Program-made: the position numbers and the translations under genes
From: Armatimonadota bacterium
GTDB lineage: Bacteria > Armatimonadota > Fervidibacteria > Fervidibacterales > Fervidibacteraceae
NCBI GenBank assembly: GCA_026419315.1
Contig: JANZZQ010000002.1
Coordinates: 1-27,558 of the forward strand
Direction of reading: 5' to 3'
DNA length: 27,558 bases
Shown here: positions 22,320 to 27,558 of the stretch, piece by piece
Layout of the letters: every line of letters starts with the position of its first letter
Position numbering within the stretch: position 1 is the stretch's first letter
Notes under the pieces: generated by a model
Told to the model about the DNA's origin: nothing
The model's input: the letters and a program-made list of their open reading frames with translations, nothing else
The model's database searches: none

Positions 22320-23162
22320 TCACTTCAAAACCCATTCGTCGATCAGCCTCGCTTGACCGACGAAGGCAGCGACCAAGATAACTGCGGGCTTTTCAACTTT
22401 GGACAAAGGTTCAAGGGTTTCTGCGTCGACGATTTCAACGTATTGCGGTCGGGCGAGCGGTTCGGTGGCAAGCACTTCCCACACTTTTGCCTTCAACCGA
22501 GCAACATTTCTTTCTCCGCTCCGAAACAATTCTTCTGCGGCTTTCAACGCTCGGTTCAACACGGTTGCGGCCTTTCTTTCATCCTCGCTCAGGTAAGTGT
22601 TCCGGCTGCTCATCGCCAGCCCATCGGGTTCGCGGACCGTCGGGCAGGGAACGATTTCAACGGGAAAGTTCAAGTCACGCACCATCCGTTGAACGACTCT
22701 CAACTGCTGGAAATCCTTTTCACCGAAATAGGCTTTATGGGGTAAGACGATGTTGAACAGTTTGGCTACGACCGTGGTTACACCTCGGAAGTGGCCGGGT
22801 CGGTAAAACCCTTCAAGCGCCCTCGTCAGTTCTGTCACTTCAACAAAGGTTTGATAGCCCTCTGGATACATGTCCTCATCCTTCGGGGCAAAAACGATGT
22901 CAACCCCCACCTCTTCGGCCATCTTCAGGTCGCGCTTCAAATCGCGGGGATAGCGGTTGAAATCCTCCCTCGGCCCAAACTGCAATGGGTTAACGTAGAT
23001 GCTCACAACGACAACATCGCACTCTTGCCTTGCCTTTCTCATCAGGGAAAGGTGACCATCGTGGAAATAGCCCATCGTGGGCACAAACCCAATCGTTTTG
23101 CCTTGAGCTCGCAATTCAAGCGAGCGTTTTTGCATCTCCTCGGGTTTTTCAAGGATTTCCAT
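22320..23162 (-). CDS. panC: Pantothenate synthetase
   Basis: PanC joins pantoate and beta-alanine with ATP to make pantothenate, the coenzyme A precursor. The 280-residue protein begins MEILEKPEEMQKRSLELRAQGKTIGFVPTMG. The HIGH-type motif is H34-D-G-H37 in PTMGYFHDGHLSL; VSIYVNPLQFGPREDFNRYPR, GEKDFQQLRVVQRMV, REPDGLAMSSRNTYL (KMSKS-type loop) and the C-terminal domain are complete. I chose ATG 23162 because GGGGGAAGG precedes it and the length is normal; the frame runs open to 23354 without family match. It lies 151 bases after folC on the same strand. Confidence 0.96.
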   Translation of the reverse strand: MEILEKPEEMQKRSLELRAQGKTIGFVPTMGYFHDGHLSLMRKARQECDVVVVSIYVNPLQFGPREDFNRYPRDLKRDLKMAEEVGVDIVFAPKDEDMYPEGYQTFVEVTELTRALEGFYRPGHFRGVTTVVAKLFNIVLPHKAYFGEKDFQQLRVVQRMVRDLNFPVEIVPCPTVREPDGLAMSSRNTYLSEDERKAATVLNRALKAAEELFRSGERNVARLKAKVWEVLATEPLARPQYVEIVDAETLEPLSKVEKPAVILVAAFVGQARLIDEWVLK

Positions 23163-23313
23163 TGGAACCTTCCCCCTTTCCCCATCAGTTAGCACAGGGT
23201 AATCCCATACCCCACGCTGCGGTGGAGTTCCTTTTTCAGCGCTCACCAAACAAGTGCATGCGTTACTTTTTCGTTTTTGCGTCCGCTGAAAGGTGGAGCC
23301 ATGAAAGCCAGCG

Positions 23314-24621
23314 CTACATTTGTTTGTCGGACCACATTTGTTCCAAGATGGCAATTGCTTCGCCGATGACGTAAAGCGAGCCAGTCACGCAGATCAAGTC
23401 ATCCTGACCCGCTTCAACCAACGCTGACTTCAAAGCATCTTTTACGGTCTCGCGGATAACGATTTCCTTGCCGAACGGTTGACAAATTTGAAGGAGTGTT
23501 TTTGCCGGCAGGGCCCGTTCGGTTTGAGGTTGCGTGACGAAAACTTTTTCAGCGAGTGGCACTAACTTGCTGACTATGCCAACTGCATCCTTGTCCTTCA
23601 AGATACCGATGACGAGCAACAACCTTCGGAAGAGGAAAATCGTCCTCAAGGACCGAGCTAAAGTCGTAGCGCCCGAAGGGTTGTGAGCCCCATCGAGCAA
23701 AATTCGTAAACCGTTAACTCGCACCAATTGAAGCCGACCTTGACACCTTGCGTTTTGAGCACCAGAGACAATTGCTTCGTCCGGGATTGACCAACCCATT
23801 TCTCGCAAAAGTTCAACGGTTGCTAACGCACAGCCAAAGTTCGCCAACTGGTGGGTTCCAACCATACCGAGCTCCACTTGGTAGCTGTCTCGCCAAGTTT
23901 TGAAGGTAGCTTTCGTGCCCGTCTCCTGCACGGAATGTGTCCGCCATGTGATGTCAGTTCCGACATGAACGAGCCTTGAGTTGAGTTCCGTGCAGGTGGC
24001 TTCAATGAGCCTGAGGACTCCGAACTTGTGCTCTGCCGTCACTAAAGGGCGCTGTGGTCTGGCGATGCCGAGTTTGTCTTTTGCAATGGTGAAGTGGTCG
24101 GGACCAAGTCGGTCGGTGTGGTCAAGCCCCACGATGGTGAGAACACTGACTAATGGTTCAAGGATGTTGGTTGCATCCCAACGCCCACCCAATCCAACTT
24201 CAACGACAGCGATGTCAACCTTCTCCTCGGCAAAGTATCTGAACGCCATTGCTGTCAAGACCTCAAACTCCGTCGGCTCCCCGTGTGGCGTTTGACTCGC
24301 AACTTGATCGGCGAGCGATTTCGCCCAGTTGAGCATTTCGTCAAACCGCTCTTGTGGGATGAGCGATTCGTTGATGCGGAATCGTTCGCGGTAAGTGACA
24401 AGGTGAGGCGAAGTGTAGACGCCAACCTTCAACCCCGACGCTTGAAGAATTGAGGAGAGGAAGGCGACTGTTGAGCCTTTCCCGTTAGTCCCACCGATAA
24501 GCACGGAAGGGAAAGTCAAGTGCGGGTTGCCCGCAAATTCCATCATCGCTTGAATTCGTTCCAAGCCGAGTTTGATTCCGAACCTTTGAAGGGTTTTCAA
24601 GTAGCTGTCACCGCTTATCAT
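23314..24621 (-). CDS. folC: Folylpolyglutamate synthase / dihydrofolate synthase
   Basis: FolC adds glutamate to folates (and, in bifunctional forms, to dihydropteroate). The 435-residue Mur-ligase-type protein has the P-loop GGTNGKGST (43-51), the SPHLVTYRERFRINE folate-loop motif, VVEVGLGGRWDATN (metal and ATP binding), GLDHTDRLG, the linker and C-terminal RILLDGAHNPSGATTL, and a final CVTGSLYVIGEA. I chose ATG 24621, which overlaps the M48 gene by 14 bases with GGTGAGG eight bases upstream; an upstream in-frame start at 24666 lies deeper in M48. Lack of a seen DHFS-specific test leaves the second activity open. Confidence 0.94.
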   Translation of the reverse strand: MISGDSYLKTLQRFGIKLGLERIQAMMEFAGNPHLTFPSVLIGGTNGKGSTVAFLSSILQASGLKVGVYTSPHLVTYRERFRINESLIPQERFDEMLNWAKSLADQVASQTPHGEPTEFEVLTAMAFRYFAEEKVDIAVVEVGLGGRWDATNILEPLVSVLTIVGLDHTDRLGPDHFTIAKDKLGIARPQRPLVTAEHKFGVLRLIEATCTELNSRLVHVGTDITWRTHSVQETGTKATFKTWRDSYQVELGMVGTHQLANFGCALATVELLREMGWSIPDEAIVSGAQNARCQGRLQLVRVNGLRILLDGAHNPSGATTLARSLRTIFLFRRLLLVIGILKDKDAVGIVSKLVPLAEKVFVTQPQTERALPAKTLLQICQPFGKEIVIRETVKDALKSALVEAGQDDLICVTGSLYVIGEAIAILEQMWSDKQM

Positions 24622-26719
24622 TTCCCGACGCCTCACCAACGCTGTCTTGTTCCTTTGGCTTTTCACCTTTCGCTAAATCCCAGTCTCGCTCCCAAGCGGT
24701 CGTCAACCAACGCAACACAACTCTAACTCCCGCTGGTGCTCGGTCGCCAATCAATTTGCCAACCCAATCTTCACTGAAGTTGAGTTCGCTTGCCAAATTT
24801 TCCGGATCAATTCGCTTCGCCTTGGCGAAAGCAATGACAACGGCTGTCGCTCCAATGTCGGGGGTCTTTTCGCGAACGGAAGCGATTTGTTCCTCACCAA
24901 CGCGCAAATGGTGGGCTGCGATTTTTCGGACGACTGGGTTGGGCGTTTTCGCTTCAAGGGCTGACAACCTCGTTTGATAAGCGGAGATTAAGGCTTTGTC
25001 AACCTGGGAGCGCCTCTCAGCTATGCGGGCAAGGAGCGAGCGCAGGTCTGCGGTCGCAACTTGAAGGTAAGAGCGAGCAAGTTGAAGTCTCGTCTCCGCA
25101 GTTAGAGCAAAACCGATGCTTTGGCGTTGCAACAACATTGCCGCTTCAGTCAAAGAACTGATCGCCCTTGAAAGTTGCCGCTCTATATCGCTAACCAAGT
25201 TGCTGTCACGTTCGGCAGCGACAGCGATTCGGAAAAGAATTCGGCTGCAAGAGTCAGATGCGTTGACAACGGAATCTGGCAGTTTGTGCCCTTTTGAGAC
25301 AAGTTCTTGCCAATCCCTCAGCGCCGATTGCCACACTTCTATTGCCTTTTGGGCGTCCTCCAAAACGCTTTCCAACTCCCCCACCGCAACTTGCATCGCA
25401 ACCAGAGTGCGAGCACATTCGTTCAAAACTTCATCGCGAGTTCGCATAAGGTTGTCAAGTCGCGCTGAATCGCGCCACGAGAAAGCATCTTCACCGTTTT
25501 TCCTGTTGCGCCTTTCAAGGCGATTGAGATTGATGGGAATTGCTTTGTTTTGGATCGGCATTGAACGCATTTGAGACCACAGATTTTTAGCTTGCGCCAC
25601 TGCGTTGTTAGTTGCTGCAAGTGTCGTTTTCCATTGCTTTGCCCACCAATTCTGAACTTGCCCCCACTCTGACAAAGAAGCTTCAAGGCGCTTCAAAGCG
25701 ATAAATCGCTCCCGTTCGTTGCAAGTTCGGTGGGGAGTTTGAGTGGGGATTGGGGTTTGCAAACGCTCTAATCCTCGCCTTGCTTCTTCGTTCTGCGGTT
25801 CAATTTCCAGCACCCGCTCATACCACTTTCTCGCTTCGTCCAATTCTTGCACTGCTTCTTTCGCTTGAGCCAGACCGAGCAATGCTGGGACATATCGGGG
25901 TTGAGCCTTTATCGCTGCTTCGTAATGGTGTGCAGCGTGGCGATACAAACCCCGTTGAGCATATCCTGCCCCAATCAAGGTGTGGGCGGCGAAAGCGGGC
26001 AAATCAGGGTGAATGCGGCCCAAATCGGAGTTCGCTCGCTTCGCCCGTTCCAATCGCTCGGCTGAAGCGGGGTGAGTGGACAAATAGATAAGCCAACGGG
26101 CAGGTTTGCCTTCACGCTCGACAAATTTTTCAAAGAGTTCAACCGAACCTTTCGGGTCGTAACCAGCCAAAAGCGCCAACTTCAATGCGTAGTTGTCTGC
26201 ATCCCTCTCGTGTTGGCGGCTGTAACCGAGTTCGTAAAGGATAGCAGCGAATCCGGCGAGATTTTGAACGACTGCGCTTTGCTTGTTCAAGTTCAGCAAA
26301 TCAGCGAGCAAACCTATCCCCAACGAAAGGCGGAATTGCTTGAGTGAATGCCGACCGGCAACATGCCCCACTTCGTGAGCCAAAACCGCTGCCAATTCGT
26401 CTTCCGTATCGGCTGTTTCAAGCATTCCCCGAAATACGTAAATTCGCCCGTTGGGCAAAGCCACGGCGTTGACTTCTCCCAGGTTAAGCACTTTGAACTT
26501 AACGGGCATGTCTTTGCGCGGTGAAACTGAGGCAACACGGTCCCCAACTGATTCCGTCACCTCCGTCACGAGCGGGTCCTCGGAGCCTTCAACTCCCAAC
26601 TCCCAGAAAGTTTGGGCAATCGCACCAAGTAGCTTTTCAATCTCCCGGTCAGCATCACACCCAGCCAGCGGAAGAAACAAAAACAGCAACAAAGCGACTC
26701 CGAATCGGCGCAAGCCCAT
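24608..26719 (-). CDS. M48 family metalloprotease lipoprotein with TPRs and long C-terminal extension
   Basis: This 703-residue protein has a lipoprotein signal (LFLPLAGC, lipid Cys 21). An M48 protease domain carries the zinc motif H115-E-V-G-H119 and the third ligand in E171-R-D-A-D, followed by THPASAERLERA. That plan resembles BepA/LoiP-type envelope quality-control proteases. TPR repeats follow (about 245-325, ending YERVLEIEPQNEEARRGLERL). The remaining ~370 residues are mostly helical and coiled-coil-like with repeated Leu/Ala heptads (about 430-620). The last ~90 residues (HHLRVGEEQIASVREKTPDIGATAVVIAFAK...LNFSEDWVGKLIGDRAPAG) form a separate Ala-rich segment that I do not recognise. 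It should act at the outer membrane or periplasmic face. Confidence 0.86.
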   Translation of the reverse strand: MGLRRFGVALLLFLFLPLAGCDADREIEKLLGAIAQTFWELGVEGSEDPLVTEVTESVGDRVASVSPRKDMPVKFKVLNLGEVNAVALPNGRIYVFRGMLETADTEDELAAVLAHEVGHVAGRHSLKQFRLSLGIGLLADLLNLNKQSAVVQNLAGFAAILYELGYSRQHERDADNYALKLALLAGYDPKGSVELFEKFVEREGKPARWLIYLSTHPASAERLERAKRANSDLGRIHPDLPAFAAHTLIGAGYAQRGLYRHAAHHYEAAIKAQPRYVPALLGLAQAKEAVQELDEARKWYERVLEIEPQNEEARRGLERLQTPIPTQTPHRTCNERERFIALKRLEASLSEWGQVQNWWAKQWKTTLAATNNAVAQAKNLWSQMRSMPIQNKAIPINLNRLERRNRKNGEDAFSWRDSARLDNLMRTRDEVLNECARTLVAMQVAVGELESVLEDAQKAIEVWQSALRDWQELVSKGHKLPDSVVNASDSCSRILFRIAVAAERDSNLVSDIERQLSRAISSLTEAAMLLQRQSIGFALTAETRLQLARSYLQVATADLRSLLARIAERRSQVDKALISAYQTRLSALEAKTPNPVVRKIAAHHLRVGEEQIASVREKTPDIGATAVVIAFAKAKRIDPENLASELNFSEDWVGKLIGDRAPAGVRVVLRWLTTAWERDWDLAKGEKPKEQDSVGEASGNDKR

Positions 26720-26761
26720 TTTTTCTTCACCGTCCCTCTTTGGACATAACGGACAGCAAGG

Positions 26762-27558
26762 CTAAGAACGGCCATCTTTGTCGAGCCCTCTCAACCACGC
26801 TTGAACAGTCGTCGCAAAGTGCGGAAATACAACTTCAGGCTCTTCCAAGTCAGGATGCCAACGCTTTTCCCACTCAAGGGTCAAAAAGCCCTGATAACCA
26901 ATTTGGCGCAAGGCTTTGATTGCGTCTATCAAGGGGATGTCACCTTGACCGACAAGCACGTAGCGAACTTTACCGTCCTTGACAATTGAGTCTTTCAAGT
27001 GGGTGGCGACAATTCGCTTGCCAAGGTAACCGACGGACTGTTCGGGAGTCTCACCTGCACGAACGGAGTGGTGGACATCCCAAACGCAACCTACATTTTC
27101 GGCGGGAACTTTGGTCAAAATTGAGGCGACATCCGCTGCCTTGACAAGCGCATCGTGGGTCTCAAGAGCCATGGTCACGCGAAGCGGCTTGGCAAATTCG
27201 GCGAGGATTTGAAGGTGTTCGGCTACCAACTTGAAGTAAGTTTCCCTGTCCATGCCCTCGGGGATATTGCCACCGAAAACTCGCACGACGGGGCAATGAA
27301 GTGCTGCAGCAAGCTCGGCGTAGGCTTTCGCTTCATCAAACTGCTTTTGCCACTCATTTTCGCGCACCCCAAGCCTTGCTGAAGCGCCGAGCGCAACGAC
27401 CTGCAAGCCCGCCTCATGAAAGCGGCGGCGCGTTGCTTCACGGTTTTCCGGTGTAAGTGCGGGATGCTTGGGCAAAAACATTTCATCTTGCAAACCCCTC
27501 AACTCAACCCCTTGGTAGCCCCACGCCACGGCATTTTTGATGATTTCTTCCAACGACC
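26762..27558 (-). CDS. Sugar phosphate isomerase/epimerase-like TIM barrel (5' cut by window end)
   Basis: About 265 residues are present and the frame runs open through the window end, so roughly 15-25 N-terminal residues are missing. The first segment seen, LEEIIKNAVAWGYQGVELR, matches strand/helix 1 of xylose-isomerase-like TIM barrels (AP endonuclease 2 family). Further barrel motifs are VVRVFGGNIPEG, VTMALETHDALV (metal-ligand Glu), VGCVWDVHHSVRAGETP (metal-ligand Asp/His), VATHLKDSIV, YVLVGQGDIPLIDAIKALRQIGYQGFLTLEWEKRW. Such proteins isomerise sugars, inositols or their phosphates; the exact substrate cannot be told. It ends 42 bases upstream of the M48 gene and may be co-transcribed with it. 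Confidence 0.85.
   Translation of the reverse strand, partial: SLEEIIKNAVAWGYQGVELRGLQDEMFLPKHPALTPENREATRRRFHEAGLQVVALGASARLGVRENEWQKQFDEAKAYAELAAALHCPVVRVFGGNIPEGMDRETYFKLVAEHLQILAEFAKPLRVTMALETHDALVKAADVASILTKVPAENVGCVWDVHHSVRAGETPEQSVGYLGKRIVATHLKDSIVKDGKVRYVLVGQGDIPLIDAIKALRQIGYQGFLTLEWEKRWHPDLEEPEVVFPHFATTVQAWLRGLDKDGRS

Noticed and set aside
23163..23354. 64-residue N-terminal extension of PanC
   Set aside because: It overlaps the end of folC, does not resemble PanC, and ATG 23162 gives the normal length with a strong ribosome site.
1..27558. CRISPR array, insertion sequence, prophage or toxin-antitoxin locus
   Set aside because: No regularly spaced repeats, transposase, integrase or known toxin-antitoxin pair were seen on either strand.

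Overview
This is a bacterial chromosomal window (about 50 % GC by eye), densely packed with genes on both strands, with good Shine-Dalgarno sites and frequent GTG/TTG starts. No phage, transposase, CRISPR array or rRNA is visible. The truncated pseudopilin-like protein with an H-x9-DG motif, the Ycf45-like R3H ATPase and the general gene content suggest a deep-branching, probably thermophilic lineage such as Armatimonadota/Fervidibacteria. That placement is inference from gene content and was not tested. Bases 1-17 are not genomic: they match the Tn5/Nextera mosaic end, so the left edge is a read or contig end.

Layout, left to right. (1) 18-644: 3' part of a DUF1559-type pseudopilin gene, closed by a strong terminator. 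(2) 733-1974 (-): a catalytically dead M16-family protein. (3) 2126-4810 (+): a near-consensus promoter, a ~230-nt highly structured leader with an internal terminator-like hairpin, then an ABC exporter and a DUF1854 protein. (4) 4884-5868 (-): an orphan Flp pilin gene (too short for routine ORF calling) behind a CRP/FNR-type operator, and an RsmC/YbxB-like methyltransferase. (5) 6014-8796: a group 3 sigma-70 factor (+) meeting cvpA and gatB (-). (6) 8797-9462: a divergent intergenic region. (7) 9463-16064 (+): a six-gene run with short gaps or overlaps: eIF2B-like protein, secreted thioredoxin-TPR protein, 5-formyl-THF cyclo-ligase-like protein, and three membrane proteins of which two look like GT-C glycosyltransferases. 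(8) 16059-17663 (-): a PYROXD2/CrtI-like oxidoreductase. (9) 17784-18044: tRNA-Tyr(GTA) and tRNA-Val(TAC), tail to tail. (10) 18055-19790 (-): tmk-holB, with tRNA-Val directly downstream. (11) 20077-21597 (-): Ycf45-like R3H ATPase. (12) 21598-22319: a gap with no confident gene. (13) 22320-27558 (-): sugar isomerase-like protein (cut by the window end), M48 lipoprotein protease with a long novel C-terminus, folC and panC.

Much of the content is housekeeping: tRNA amidation (GatB), DNA precursor and replication (Tmk, HolB), folate (FolC, 5-FCL-like) and pantothenate (PanC). The least explained items are the structured leader before the ABC/DUF1854 pair, the CRP-type control of a lone Flp pilin, the eIF2B-like protein lacking the isomerase cysteine, the Cys-rich loop in a GT-C protein and the C-terminal extension of the M48 protease.
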